Positions 16,268 through 25,876 are shown, numbered from the stretch's first letter. The stretch: DNA of 64,000 nucleotides from Phytopseudomonas straminea (GCF_900112645.1 NZ_FOMO01000011.1:62001-126000); one strand, 5' to 3'. The notes: a model not told the origin generated them from the sequence alone. Program-made: numbers and translations.

Positions 16268-17469
16268 GCCGCGAAGTCTTCATCTGCGACGCCATCCGCA
16301 CGCCGATTGGTCGCCTCAACGGCGCGCTGTCCGCGGTGCGTGCCGACGACCTGGCAGCGATCCCGCTCAAGGCCCTGATCGAGCGTAACCCGCAAGTCGA
16401 TTGGTCGGCGGTCGATGAGGTTTTCATGGGCTGCGCCAACCAGTCCGGCGAAGACAACCGCAACGTCGCGCGGATGGCGCTGCTGCTCGCCGGCCTGCCG
16501 GAAACCGTGCCGGGCGTGACCCTCAACCGCCTGTGCGCCTCGGGTATGGAAGCGGTGGGGGCTGCGTTCCGCGCCATCGCCTCGGGCGAAATGGAACTGG
16601 CCATTGCTGCCGGCGTCGAGTCGATGACCCGCGCGCCCTACGTGATGGGCAAGGCAGACAGCGCCTTTGGCCGCGGCCAGAAGCTGGAAGACACCACCCT
16701 GGGCTGGCGCTTCGTCAACCCGGCGATGAAAGAACAGTACGGCGTCGACCCGATGCCGGTCACCGGTGACAACGTTGCCGAGGACTATGGCGTCAGCCGT
16801 GCCGACCAGGACGCCTTCGGCCTGCGCAGCCAGCAGCGTGCAGCGGCGGCCCAGGAAGCCGGTTACTACGCCGAGGAGATCGTCCCGGTGGTGATCAAGA
16901 CCAAGAAGGGCGAGATCGTCGTCGACCGTGACGAGCACCCGCGTGCCGACACCACGGCCGAAGGCCTGGCCAAGCTCAAACCGGTCAACGGCCCCGACAA
17001 GACCGTCACCGCCGGCAACGCCTCGGGCCTCAACGATGGCGCCTCGGCGATGATCCTGGCCTCGGCCGAAGCCGTTGAACAGTACGGCCTCAAGCCCCGT
17101 GCCAAAGTGCTGGGCATGGCCAGCGGCGGCGTTGCCCCGCGCATCATGGGCGTCGGCCCGGTGCCGGCGGTGCGCAAGCTGCTGACGCGCCTGAATCTGG
17201 ACATCGATGCCTTCGACGTGATCGAGCTGAACGAAGCCTTCGCGGCCCAGGGCCTGGCAGTGACCCGCGACCTCGGTCTGCCGGACGACAGCCCCAAGGT
17301 CAACCCGAACGGCGGCGCCATCGCCCTCGGCCACCCGCTGGGCATGAGCGGCAACCGCCTGGTGCTGACCGCGGTGCACCATCTGGAAAAGACCGGCGGC
17401 AAGCTCGGCCTGGCGACCATGTGCGTGGGCGTGGGGCAGGGGCTGGCATTGGCTATCGAGCGGGTTTGA
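16264..17469 (+). CDS. pcaF: Beta-ketoadipyl-CoA thiolase
   Basis: Cleaves beta-ketoadipyl-CoA to succinyl-CoA and acetyl-CoA, the final step. 401 residues of the type II thiolase family: nucleophile C91 in NRLCASGMEAV, histidine in GGAIALGHPLGMSGNR, and acid/base cysteine in TMCVGVGQGLA. AGGAGG lies just ahead of the start inside pcaJ. The match to PcaF rather than generic acetyl-CoA acetyltransferase comes from the VFICDAIRTPIGRLNGALS start and operon context. Confidence 0.95.
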   Translation: MSREVFICDAIRTPIGRLNGALSAVRADDLAAIPLKALIERNPQVDWSAVDEVFMGCANQSGEDNRNVARMALLLAGLPETVPGVTLNRLCASGMEAVGAAFRAIASGEMELAIAAGVESMTRAPYVMGKADSAFGRGQKLEDTTLGWRFVNPAMKEQYGVDPMPVTGDNVAEDYGVSRADQDAFGLRSQQRAAAAQEAGYYAEEIVPVVIKTKKGEIVVDRDEHPRADTTAEGLAKLKPVNGPDKTVTAGNASGLNDGASAMILASAEAVEQYGLKPRAKVLGMASGGVAPRIMGVGPVPAVRKLLTRLNLDIDAFDVIELNEAFAAQGLAVTRDLGLPDDSPKVNPNGGAIALGHPLGMSGNRLVLTAVHHLEKTGGKLGLATMCVGVGQGLALAIERV

Positions 17470-17847
17470 TCGCGGAATCGGCCGTTTGTCTTGGTAGCCT
17501 CGTAGGGTGGATGGTGCTTTTTCATCCACCATTGCGATTGCGGCGGTGGACGGGGCGGGCCGCGTAGGTGAAGCGTCGTCCACCCTACGGCTACGTTTCG
17601 AGGTCGGCCGCATATCCTGTGGGGGGGCGCCATGCGCCCGATTCGCGGGCATGGCCCGCTCCCAGGATCATGACCAAGCTATCAGCTCTATTGCTAAGGC
17701 GATTTTCGAAGTTTCGTTTGTCCTCACCAGGTCACGGTCCACGACCCCGTGCCCCGGTGGGGATGAGCGACCTAAAATGACGAATCATTTGGTTACAGAT
17801 GGGGTCGGAGTAGGGATCGTTCCGTTTCCTACCAGTGAGTATCCACA
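17470..17847. repeat. Non-coding spacer with GTAGGGTGG palindrome and REP-like element
   Basis: This 378-bp gap contains no credible gene. CGTAGGGTGGA (17501-17511) is mirrored by TCCACCCTACG (17579-17589), with ATCCACC internal to it. A REP-like palindrome follows at about 17615-17667 (GCGGGCATGGCCCGC core). The last 80 bases before pcaT must carry its promoter, but no strong -35/-10 pair or PcaR box could be seen. Confidence 0.7.
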
Positions 17848-19161
17848 ATGACTACTGATACCAGCACGGCGTACGAAGCCCCCAACTACAGCCCGGAAGA
17901 GCGCCGCAAGCGCATCTTCGCCATCGTTGGTGCCTCGTCGGGCAACCTGGTCGAATGGTTCGACTTTTACGTGTATGCCTTCTGCGCGATCTACTTCGCG
18001 CCGGCCTTTTTTCCTTCCGACGACCCCACCGTGCAGTTGCTCAATACCGCTGGCGTTTTCGCTGCCGGCTTTCTGATGCGGCCAATCGGCGGCTGGGTAT
18101 TTGGCCGTGTGGCGGACAAATACGGCCGCAAGGTCTCGATGATGATCTCGGTGCTGATGATGTGCCTGGGCTCGTTGGCCATCGCCTGCCTGCCCACCTA
18201 CAGCAGCATCGGCACCCTGGCGCCTGCGCTGCTGTTGCTGGCGCGGCTGTTCCAGGGCCTGTCGGTGGGTGGCGAGTATGGCACCACCGCCACCTACATG
18301 AGCGAAGTGGCGCTCAAGGGCCAACGCGGCTTTTACGCCTCGTTCCAGTACGTCACCCTGATTGGCGGCCAGTTGCTGGCCGTGCTGGTGGTGGTGATCC
18401 TGCAGCAGGCGCTCAGTGAAGACGAGCTGCGGGCCTGGGGCTGGCGCATCCCATTCGTGATCGGCGCCATGGCGGCAGTGGTGGCTTTCTATCTGCGTCG
18501 CTCGCTGGACGAAACCGCCAAGCAAGACCAGATCGGCAACAAGGAATCGGGCAGCGTCGCCTACCTGTTCAAGCACCACAAGGCCGCGTTCTTCACCGTG
18601 CTGGGCTACACCGCCGGTGGCTCGCTGATCTTCTACACCTTTACCACCTACATGCAGAAGTACCTGGTCAACTCGGCCGGCATGAGCGCCAAGACCGCCA
18701 GCGGCATCATGACCGGCGCACTGTTCCTGTTCATGCTCATGCAGCCGCTGTTCGGTGCGCTGTCCGACCGTATCGGGCGCCGCGCCTCGATGCTCTGGTT
18801 CGGCGCCCTCGGTGCGATCTGCACCTGGCCGATCCTGGCCTTGCTGCACACCGTGCAGAGCCCGGTGATGGCCTTTCTGCTGATCATCGCGGCGCTGGCC
18901 ATCGTCAGCCTGTATACCTCGATCAGCGGTCTGGTGAAGGCCGAGATGTTCCCGCCGGAGGTGCGCGCCCTGGGCGTCGGCCTGGCTTACGCGGTGGCCA
19001 ACGCATTGTTCGGCGGCTCGGCGGAATACGTTGCCCTGGGACTGAAATCCATCGGCATGGAACAGACCTTCTATTGGTACGTATCAGGCATGATGGTGCT
19101 GGCCTTTCTGGTCAGCCTGCGCCTGCCGCGCCAGGCCAGTTACCTGCACCACGATCATTGA
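17848..19161 (+). CDS. pcaT: MFS dicarboxylate/3-oxoadipate transporter PcaT
   Basis: 437-residue member of the metabolite:H+ symporter (MHS) family with about 12 membrane segments. Family marks are GNLVEWFDFYVYAF in the first segment, GRVADKYGRK after the second, and the loop RLFQGLSVGGEYGTTATYMSE. Position directly ahead of pcaBDC matches PcaT of P. putida, credited with beta-ketoadipate uptake. Alpha-ketoglutarate permease (KgtP) is the close alternative by sequence alone. Confidence 0.88.
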   Translation: MTTDTSTAYEAPNYSPEERRKRIFAIVGASSGNLVEWFDFYVYAFCAIYFAPAFFPSDDPTVQLLNTAGVFAAGFLMRPIGGWVFGRVADKYGRKVSMMISVLMMCLGSLAIACLPTYSSIGTLAPALLLLARLFQGLSVGGEYGTTATYMSEVALKGQRGFYASFQYVTLIGGQLLAVLVVVILQQALSEDELRAWGWRIPFVIGAMAAVVAFYLRRSLDETAKQDQIGNKESGSVAYLFKHHKAAFFTVLGYTAGGSLIFYTFTTYMQKYLVNSAGMSAKTASGIMTGALFLFMLMQPLFGALSDRIGRRASMLWFGALGAICTWPILALLHTVQSPVMAFLLIIAALAIVSLYTSISGLVKAEMFPPEVRALGVGLAYAVANALFGGSAEYVALGLKSIGMEQTFYWYVSGMMVLAFLVSLRLPRQASYLHHDH

Positions 19162-19179
19162 CCACGGAGTGTTCGCTGT

Positions 19180-20544
19180 ATGAGTTCAAGGCCCGCTAGC
19201 CAGCTGTTCGATGCCTATTTCACGGGTGCGCCGATGCGCCAGGTGTTCAGCGATCAGGGGCGTGTGCAGGGCATGCTCGACTTCGAGGCAGCGCTGGCCC
19301 GGGCCGAAGCGGCGGCCGGGGTGATCCCGCAGGCGGTGGTCGCCGAGATCGAGGCGGCTTGCCGCGCCGAACTCTACGACTTCGACGCGTTGGCGGTGGC
19401 CATCGGCAGCGCTGGCAACTCGGCGATTCCGCTGGTCAAGGCGCTGGGCAAGCGTATCGCGGCGAGCAACCCCGAGGCCGAGCGCTACGTGCATCTGGGC
19501 GCCACCAGTCAGGACGCCATGGACAGCGGCCTGGTGCTGCAGCTGCGCGCGGCCATCGATCTGCTGGAAAAGGATCTGGACGCCCTGAGCAGACAACTGG
19601 CCACGCAGGCCCAGTGTCATGCGGCAACGCCCATGGCCGGGCGCACCTGGCTGCAGCATGCCACGCCGGTGACCCTGGGCATGAAGATCGCAGGCTGGCT
19701 GGGCGCCATCGATCGTCATCGCCAGCGCCTCGACGAAATCAAACCGCGCCTGCTGTGCCTGCAGTTCGGCGGCGCCTCGGGCAGCCTGGCCGCATTGGGT
19801 GACAAGGCCTGGCCGGTGGCCGGTGCGCTGGCCGCCGAACTGGACCTGCAACTGCCCGAGCAGCCCTGGCACACCCAGCGTGATCGCCTGGTCGAGTTCG
19901 CCAGCCTGCTCGGCCTGATCGCCGGCAGCCTGGGCAAGCTGGGCCGCGACCTCAGCCTGCTGATGCAGACCGAAGCCGGCGAGCTGTTCGAGCCCTCGGC
20001 GCCGGGCAAGGGCGGCTCCTCGACCATGCCGCACAAGCGCAACCCGGTGGGCGCGGCGGTGTTGATCGGCGCCGCCACCCGCGCGCCCGGGCTGGTCGCC
20101 ACCATGTTCGCGGCCATGCCCCAAGAGCACGAGCGCAGCCTGGGGTTGTGGCACGCCGAGTGGGAGACGCTGCCGGAGCTATGCTGCCTGGTCTCCGGCG
20201 CCCTGCAGCAGGCGCTGATCCTGGTGCCGGGCCTGGAAGTGGACGCCGAGCGCATGGCCACCAACCTCGAATTGACCCGCGGCCTGGTGCTGGCCGAGGC
20301 GGTGAGCATCGCCCTGGCGCAACGCATCGGTCGTGACGCTGCCCACCATCTTGTCGAGCAATGCTGCAAGCAGGCGGTGAAGGAGGGGGCACACCTGCGC
20401 GCCGTACTCGACGCCAACGCCGAGGTCAGCGCCCAACTGTCCGCCGATGAGCTGGACCGCCTGCTCGATCCGGCCCATTACCTGGGCCAGGCGCAGCGCT
20501 GGGTCGATCGCGCCGTGGCCCTGCACCGCAGCGCGAATCACTGA
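19180..20544 (+). CDS. pcaB: 3-carboxy-cis,cis-muconate cycloisomerase
   Basis: Lactonises 3-carboxymuconate in the protocatechuate branch. 454 residues of the fumarase/aspartase superfamily; the signature loop GKGGSSTMPHKRNP is exact and the upstream LGATSQDAMDSG supplies the second conserved region. It begins 18 bp after pcaT. The substrate itself would come from pcaGH, which is not in the window. Confidence 0.95.
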   Translation: MSSRPASQLFDAYFTGAPMRQVFSDQGRVQGMLDFEAALARAEAAAGVIPQAVVAEIEAACRAELYDFDALAVAIGSAGNSAIPLVKALGKRIAASNPEAERYVHLGATSQDAMDSGLVLQLRAAIDLLEKDLDALSRQLATQAQCHAATPMAGRTWLQHATPVTLGMKIAGWLGAIDRHRQRLDEIKPRLLCLQFGGASGSLAALGDKAWPVAGALAAELDLQLPEQPWHTQRDRLVEFASLLGLIAGSLGKLGRDLSLLMQTEAGELFEPSAPGKGGSSTMPHKRNPVGAAVLIGAATRAPGLVATMFAAMPQEHERSLGLWHAEWETLPELCCLVSGALQQALILVPGLEVDAERMATNLELTRGLVLAEAVSIALAQRIGRDAAHHLVEQCCKQAVKEGAHLRAVLDANAEVSAQLSADELDRLLDPAHYLGQAQRWVDRAVALHRSANH

Positions 20545-20569
20545 ACCGTTTTCCCGTTAGGAGATTGTC

Positions 20570-21361
20570 ATGCCTGTCGTTTCCCTCGCCGATGGCGACC
20601 TGAACTACCTGCTAGAAGGCCCGGCCGACGCACCGGTGCTGGTGTTGTCCAATTCTCTGGGCACCAACCTGCACATGTGGGATGCGCAGATTCCGGCGTT
20701 CACCGAGCACTTCCGGGTGCTGCGTTATGACACCCGTGGCCATGGCCAGTCGCTGGTCACGCCGGGCTTCTACAGCATCGAGCAGAACGGCCGCGACGTG
20801 CTGGCACTGCTCGATGCCCTGAACATCGACAAGGTGCACTTCTGCGGTCTGTCCATGGGCGGGCTGATCGGCCAGTGGCTGGCGATCAACGCCGCCTCGC
20901 GCCTGGATCGCCTGGTGCTGTGCAACACCGGCGCCAAGATCGGCACCGACGAGGTGTGGAACACCCGCATCGACACCGTGCTCAAGGGTGGCGAGAAGGC
21001 CATGCGCGACCTGCGTGATGCCTCCATCGAGCGCTGGTTCACCGCGCCGTTCGCCAAGGCCCAGCCGGAGAAGGTCGAGCCGATCGTCACCATGCTGGCG
21101 CAGACCTCGCCCCAGGGCTATGCCGGTAACTGTGCAGCGGTGCGCGATGCCGACTACCGCGAGCAGATCGCCACGATCGACGTGCCGACCCTGATCGTAT
21201 GCGGCACCGGTGATGCGGTGACCACGCCCGAACACGGTCGCTTCATGCAAGAGCGTATTCCGGGCGCCGAGCTGGTCGAGTTCGATGCTGCGCACCTGTC
21301 CAACGTGCAGGCTGGTGAACTGTTCACCAGGCGCGTGCTGAGCTTTCTGCAAACCAATTGA
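20570..21361 (+). CDS. pcaD: 3-oxoadipate enol-lactonase
   Basis: Alpha/beta hydrolase of 263 residues that hydrolyses the enol-lactone shared by the catechol and protocatechuate branches. Nucleophile elbow GLSMGG, acid in VCGTGDAVT, histidine in FDAAHLSN, and the RYDTRGHGQS turn are all visible. AGGAG precedes the start. It serves both CatC and PcaC products, so it links the two halves of the region. Confidence 0.95.
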   Translation: MPVVSLADGDLNYLLEGPADAPVLVLSNSLGTNLHMWDAQIPAFTEHFRVLRYDTRGHGQSLVTPGFYSIEQNGRDVLALLDALNIDKVHFCGLSMGGLIGQWLAINAASRLDRLVLCNTGAKIGTDEVWNTRIDTVLKGGEKAMRDLRDASIERWFTAPFAKAQPEKVEPIVTMLAQTSPQGYAGNCAAVRDADYREQIATIDVPTLIVCGTGDAVTTPEHGRFMQERIPGAELVEFDAAHLSNVQAGELFTRRVLSFLQTN

Positions 21362-21419
21362 GCCTGCAGTGCGTGGGCGTCGTCGCACGCCCACGCCGTG
21401 AAGAGAAATGGAGCCACCG

Positions 21420-21818
21420 ATGGACGAGAAACAACGCTACGACGCCGGCATGCAGGTGCGCCGTGCGGTGCTGGGCGATGCCCACGTCGACCGCAGCCTG
21501 GAAAAACTGACGCCGTTCAACGAAGAATTCCAGGAGATGATCACCCGCCACGCCTGGGGCGACATCTGGACGCGCCCGGGGTTGCCGCGCCACACCCGCA
21601 GCCTGATCACCATTGCCATGTTGATCGGCATGAACCGCGAGGGCGAGTTGAAGCTGCACCTCAAGGCCGCCAAGAACAACGGCGTGACCCGCGAGGAAAT
21701 CAAGGAAGTGATCATGCAGAGCGCGATTTACTGCGGCATTCCGGCAGCCAACGCCACCTTCCACCTGGCCGAAGAGTTGTGGGACGAAGTCGGCGTCGAG
21801 TCGCTGAACAAGGCCTGA
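21420..21818 (+). CDS. pcaC: 4-carboxymuconolactone decarboxylase
   Basis: 132 residues of the CMD/AhpD-like helical family, decarboxylating 4-carboxymuconolactone to the enol-lactone. Conserved stretches are LTPFNEEFQEMITRHAWGDIW and IMQSAIYCGIPAANATFH. The start at 21420 (MDEKQRYDAGMQVRRAVLG) is preferred to the ATG at 21408, which coincides with the ribosome binding site. It is a free-standing PcaC, not fused to PcaD as in some actinobacteria. Confidence 0.95.
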   Translation: MDEKQRYDAGMQVRRAVLGDAHVDRSLEKLTPFNEEFQEMITRHAWGDIWTRPGLPRHTRSLITIAMLIGMNREGELKLHLKAAKNNGVTREEIKEVIMQSAIYCGIPAANATFHLAEELWDEVGVESLNKA

Positions 21819-21851
21819 CATCGTAGCGATCTGCAGAGCCCACCCAACAGA

Positions 21852-21999
21852 CTGTGTGAAAACTACTGCGCTCGGTCATGCTGCGTAAAAAACCGGCTCG
21901 GATGCGAGTCCAATCAAAATGCTCATTTACAGCACGTAAACTGCGCTTTTTCGCCGGTTTTTGCCTTGCCTGACCGTCGCTCGCTACGTTTTCACACAG
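21852..21999. mobile_element. 148-bp MITE-like inverted-repeat element
   Basis: CTGTGTGAAAAC (21852-21863) is mirrored exactly by GTTTTCACACAG (21988-21999), and imperfect pairing extends about 20 bp further inward. A second inner dyad (AAAAACCGGC near 21888, GCCGGTTTTT near 21953) adds to the fold. No coding capacity. Similar sequences are common between pseudomonad genes in my recollection. No clear target-site duplication was found. Confidence 0.75.
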
Positions 22000-22031
22000 C
22001 TTGCCAAGCGGGGCTTTTTGTTGTCCGGCGA

Positions 22032-23753
22032 TTACTCGTACTCACTGACGCCCGCCGCATGCCGGGCCGCGACGTAGCCGAAGGTCAGTGCCGGGCCCAG
22101 GTTGATGCCGCCTGAGGGATAGTGACCGCCGAACACGCTGGCCATGTCGCTGCCGGCGGCGTAGAGGCCAGGGATCGGCTGGCCATCGGCATCCAGCACC
22201 CGGGCGCTGCCGTCGGTCTTCAGGCCGGCGAAGGTGCCGAAACAGCCGGGCTGCACCTTCACCGCGTAGAACGGGCCATGCTCGATAGGCGCCACGCAGG
22301 GGTTGGCGCCAGGGTGCAGCGGGTCGCCTTGTTTGCGGTTGAAGGCGGTGCTGCCGCGGCCGAACTGCGGGTCTTCGCCGTTGCGGGCATGTTGGTTGAA
22401 AGTGGCCACCGTGCTCGCCAGGCCCATCGGGTCGATGCCGCAGTCGAGCGCCAGCTGCTCGATGGTCGCCGCACGTTTCAGGTAGCCGCTACGCAGCATC
22501 GCCCACAGTGGTACGGGCGCCGGGCGGGCGAAACCCAGGCCGTAGCGGCGCTGGAAGCGATGATCGCAGATCAGCCAGGAACACACCGGCTGGTCCTCGG
22601 GCACCTGTTCGACCATCGCCGCCACGTAGTCGTAGTAGCCGTGGGCTTCGTTGACGAAGCGCTTGCCGCTGGCCAGCACGCCGATGATGCCGGGCTTGCC
22701 GCGCTCGATGATGTGCGGGAAGTGGCCGATGCTGCCGTCGCGGTGCGGCACCCGGGACACCGGTGCCCAGGCGACCGGCGATTTCAGCCGGGTATCGACC
22801 TGGGCACCCAGCGCTTCGCCCAGGCGCAGGCCATCGCCGGAGCAGGCGGTTGGCGGCAGGGCCAGGTTGTCCGCGCCGCTGACATCGCGGGGAAACAGCT
22901 GCTGGCGCCGCCGCGGATCGTTGGGGAAACCGCCGGCCGCCAGCACCACGGCACGGGCACCGATGAAGTGCTCGCCGTCCGCACGGCGCAGCGTGGCGCC
23001 GCTGATACGGCCATCTTGCTGATGCAGGCTGATCACCGGTGCCGACTCGATCATCGTCACGCCCAGGTCGGCGGCCGAGCGGGCCAGCCGGGCCACCAGC
23101 GCGACGCCGTTGACCAGGTGCATGGCGCGGCCATAACGGGCCAGGTGATAGAGGTGGGCGGCGAAACGACGGGTCACGTGCCACAGCGCTCTCGGTGAGC
23201 GGGTCATGCTCAGGAAGGCGGCCAGGTCGGCGCCGGCCATGATCGGCATGCCCATGAACGAGGTTTCGCGCAGCGTCCTGCGCAGGCGCGGTAGCAGGTC
23301 GAGCACTTCGCGGCCGTCATAGGGCGCGGCGATCACCTGATGGCCGCCGGTGGCGGCGCCGGGCGTGTCGCCATGCATGTCGGGAATGCCGTTGCCGTCG
23401 GCGAACTGCAGGGCGGTGTGCCGTTCGAAGAACGCCACCATCTGCGGGCAGGCGTCGAGAAAGGCCCTGACCCGCGTTTCGTCGAAATGCTCGCCCAGCT
23501 CGTGGCGCAGGTAGGTGAGCGGCTGCTCGATGTCTTCCTGGATGCCGGCCCGCTGCGCCAGCGGGTTGCGCGGAACCCAGGCCCAACCTCCGGACCAGGC
23601 GGTGGCGCCGCCGAACACGGCGTCCTTTTCCACCAGCACCACGCGCTGGCCATGCCACGCTGCAGTCACCGCAGCGGCCAGCCCGGCGGCGCCCGAGCCG
23701 ACCACCAGCAGGTCGCAGTGTTGGGGAAGTGGAGTGGTGGTGGCGGCGGGCAT
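22032..23753 (-). CDS. FAD-dependent oxidoreductase (fumarate reductase / ketosteroid dehydrogenase-like)
   Basis: 573 residues. The N-terminal FAD fold is seen in LLVVGSGAAGLAAAVTAA followed by VVLVEKD and FGGATAWSGG; the C-terminal FAD segment is GLYAAGSDMAS and YPSGGINLGPALTFGYVAA. This is the FAD_binding_2 family, which includes 3-ketosteroid delta-1-dehydrogenases and soluble flavocytochrome fumarate reductases. The start at 23753 has CAGGAG upstream; a longer form from 23798 has none. No steroid genes are nearby, so the substrate is unknown. It is divergent from the ABC exporter. Confidence 0.8.
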   Translation of the reverse strand: MPAATTTPLPQHCDLLVVGSGAAGLAAAVTAAWHGQRVVLVEKDAVFGGATAWSGGWAWVPRNPLAQRAGIQEDIEQPLTYLRHELGEHFDETRVRAFLDACPQMVAFFERHTALQFADGNGIPDMHGDTPGAATGGHQVIAAPYDGREVLDLLPRLRRTLRETSFMGMPIMAGADLAAFLSMTRSPRALWHVTRRFAAHLYHLARYGRAMHLVNGVALVARLARSAADLGVTMIESAPVISLHQQDGRISGATLRRADGEHFIGARAVVLAAGGFPNDPRRRQQLFPRDVSGADNLALPPTACSGDGLRLGEALGAQVDTRLKSPVAWAPVSRVPHRDGSIGHFPHIIERGKPGIIGVLASGKRFVNEAHGYYDYVAAMVEQVPEDQPVCSWLICDHRFQRRYGLGFARPAPVPLWAMLRSGYLKRAATIEQLALDCGIDPMGLASTVATFNQHARNGEDPQFGRGSTAFNRKQGDPLHPGANPCVAPIEHGPFYAVKVQPGCFGTFAGLKTDGSARVLDADGQPIPGLYAAGSDMASVFGGHYPSGGINLGPALTFGYVAARHAAGVSEYE

Positions 23754-23911
23754 GGGCGCTCCTGGCGGCTTATGATTGTTTTTGGAATCGGGTTCCATAT
23801 ATTAAATGGAGCGCTGATCGCCGCCAAGCGCAGGGCCCCCGCTTGATGTTTGCGCCAATAGACCCCATCTGATGGGCTGTAACCCTCTCGCCATCAGCCT
23901 TCGAGCCCGCC

Positions 23912-25678
23912 ATGAAATCGCTTTTGTCCGGTCGCCAGCGCGGTGCCCTGCGCACATCCTGGGCGTTTATCGCCCCTTATCGCGGTCGCGTGGTCGGTGC
24001 GCTGCTGGCGCTGCTGTTCACTGCTGCCATTACCTTGTCCATGGGGCAGGGCATCAAGCTGCTGGTCGATCAGGGCCTGGCCACTCAGTCGCCGGAAGCG
24101 CTGCGCCATTCGATACTGCTGTTCTTCGTGCTGGTGCTGGCCCTGGCGGTAGGTACCTACACGCGCTTCTACCTGGTGTCCTGGCTGGGCGAGCGGGTGG
24201 TGGCAGACATCCGCAAGCGCGTGTTCGATCACCTGGTCGGCCTGCACCCCGGCTTTTACGCCCACAACCGCGCCTCTGAGATCCAGTCGCGGCTGACCGC
24301 CGATACCACCTTGCTGCAGTCGGTCATCGGCTCGTCGCTGTCGATGGCGCTGCGCAACCTGATCATGCTGGTCGGCGGCATGATCCTGCTGGTGGTCACC
24401 AACCCCAAGCTCAGCGCCATCGTGCTGGCCGCGCTGCCGCTGGTGGTGGCGCCGATCCTGCTGTTCGGCCGCCGTGTGCGTGAGTTGTCGCGGCAGAGCC
24501 AGGATCGCATCGCCGATGTCGGCAGCTACGTCAGCGAAGTGCTCGGGCAGATCAAGACAGTGCAGGCTTACAACCATCAGGCCGAAGACCGCCGGCGCTT
24601 CGGCCTGTCCGCCGAGGCGGCGTTCGACACTGCCCGCAAGCGCGTCGCCCAGCGTGCCTGGCTGATCACCGTGGTCATCGTGCTGGTGCTCGGCGCTGTG
24701 GGCGTGATGCTCTGGGTCGGCGGCATGGATGTGATCGCCGGGCGCATCAGCGGCGGTGAGCTGGCGGCATTCGTGTTCTACAGCCTGATCGTCGGCTCGT
24801 CGTTCGGCACCCTCAGCGAGGTGATCGGCGAGCTGCAACGCGCCGCTGGCGCCGCCGAGCGCATCAGCGAACTGCTCAGTGCGCGCAACGAGATCCATGC
24901 GCCGCTCGACGGCGCGCTGGTTGCGGCCCGGCCCGCGGAGGGCCGTATCGAAGTGCAGGATTTGTCCTTCGCCTACCCGACGCGCCCCGACAGCCTGGCG
25001 CTGCAAGACATCACCCTGGCGGTGGAACCGGGCGAAACCCTGGCCATCGTCGGCCCGTCCGGAGCCGGCAAGTCGACGCTGTTCGACCTGCTGCTGCGCT
25101 TCTACGATCCGCTACGGGGGCGCATCCTGATCGACGGCCTGCCCATCGAGCGCCTCGACCCGCACGCCCTGCGCGAGAACTTCGCGCTGGTTTCCCAGCA
25201 CCCGGCGCTGTTCTTCGGCAGCGTGGCCGACAACATTCGCTACGGGCACCCGGACGCCAGCGATGCCGAGGTGCAGGCTGCTGCCCGCGCGGCCCATGCC
25301 CATGAATTCATCGCGCGCTTGCCCCAGGGTTATCAGACCCATCTGGGCGATGCCGGCCTGGGGCTTTCCGGCGGCCAACGGCAGCGCCTGGCGATTGCCC
25401 GCGCCTTGCTGGTGGATGCACCGATCCTGCTGCTCGACGAAGCCACCAGTGCCCTGGACGCCGAGAGCGAGCACCTGATCCAGCAGGCACTGCCGGAGCT
25501 GATGCGTGGCCGCACTACCCTGGTGATCGCCCACCGCCTGGCCACGGTGAAGAGTGCCGACCGCATCGCGGTCTTCGATCAGGGGCAGTTGGTAGCGTTA
25601 GGCAAACATGCCGAACTGGTCGCCAGCAATCCGCTCTATGCGCGGTTGGCCGAGTTGCAGTTTGTGGAGAAGAGCTAG
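23912..25678 (+). CDS. ABC exporter, fused permease and ATPase (MsbA-like)
   Basis: 588 residues: six membrane helices (about 20-310), then a nucleotide-binding domain with Walker A GPSGAGKS, signature LSGGQRQRLAIARAL, Walker B ILLLDEATSALD and the switch histidine in VIAHRLATV. Such half-transporters dimerise and export lipids, drugs or peptides. The family assignment is sure; the substrate is not. It stands alone, with no accessory membrane-fusion protein gene adjacent. Confidence 0.88.
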   Translation: MKSLLSGRQRGALRTSWAFIAPYRGRVVGALLALLFTAAITLSMGQGIKLLVDQGLATQSPEALRHSILLFFVLVLALAVGTYTRFYLVSWLGERVVADIRKRVFDHLVGLHPGFYAHNRASEIQSRLTADTTLLQSVIGSSLSMALRNLIMLVGGMILLVVTNPKLSAIVLAALPLVVAPILLFGRRVRELSRQSQDRIADVGSYVSEVLGQIKTVQAYNHQAEDRRRFGLSAEAAFDTARKRVAQRAWLITVVIVLVLGAVGVMLWVGGMDVIAGRISGGELAAFVFYSLIVGSSFGTLSEVIGELQRAAGAAERISELLSARNEIHAPLDGALVAARPAEGRIEVQDLSFAYPTRPDSLALQDITLAVEPGETLAIVGPSGAGKSTLFDLLLRFYDPLRGRILIDGLPIERLDPHALRENFALVSQHPALFFGSVADNIRYGHPDASDAEVQAAARAAHAHEFIARLPQGYQTHLGDAGLGLSGGQRQRLAIARALLVDAPILLLDEATSALDAESEHLIQQALPELMRGRTTLVIAHRLATVKSADRIAVFDQGQLVALGKHAELVASNPLYARLAELQFVEKS

Positions 25679-25699
25679 GGGCAGTGCGCCGGTATTGGT

Positions 25700-25822
25700 G
25701 TTGAGTGTGTGGTGGGGCGGTGAAGCGTGACCCACCCTACAGGCTGTCGGCGTGCGGTGGTTCTGTGGGAAGGGGGCGGGGCGCCCTGTGAGTCGTGGGC
25801 ATGGCCCGCATCCCACAGATGC
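25700..25822. repeat. GTGGG-type repeat and REP-like palindrome
   Basis: TCTGTGGGA (25762-25770) pairs with TCCCACAGA (25811-25819), enclosing a GGGCATGGCCCGC core. The preceding CCCACCCTAC (25730-25739) belongs to the same family as the palindromes near 9628, 17501 and 39896. The convergent 3' ends of the ABC exporter and folE meet here. Confidence 0.65.
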
Positions 25823-25876
25823 AACATTCTTCAGATCACTTCAATTTCGAGATGACGAGTTGAGAGCAAGTCAGTC

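Noticed and set aside
15991..17652. 553-codon minus-strand frame over pcaJ/pcaF
   Set aside because: Shadow of two certain genes; no motif recognised.
22032..23753. FAD oxidoreductase as part of a steroid degradation cluster
   Set aside because: No kst, hsa or related genes are nearby; the similarity is only at family level.
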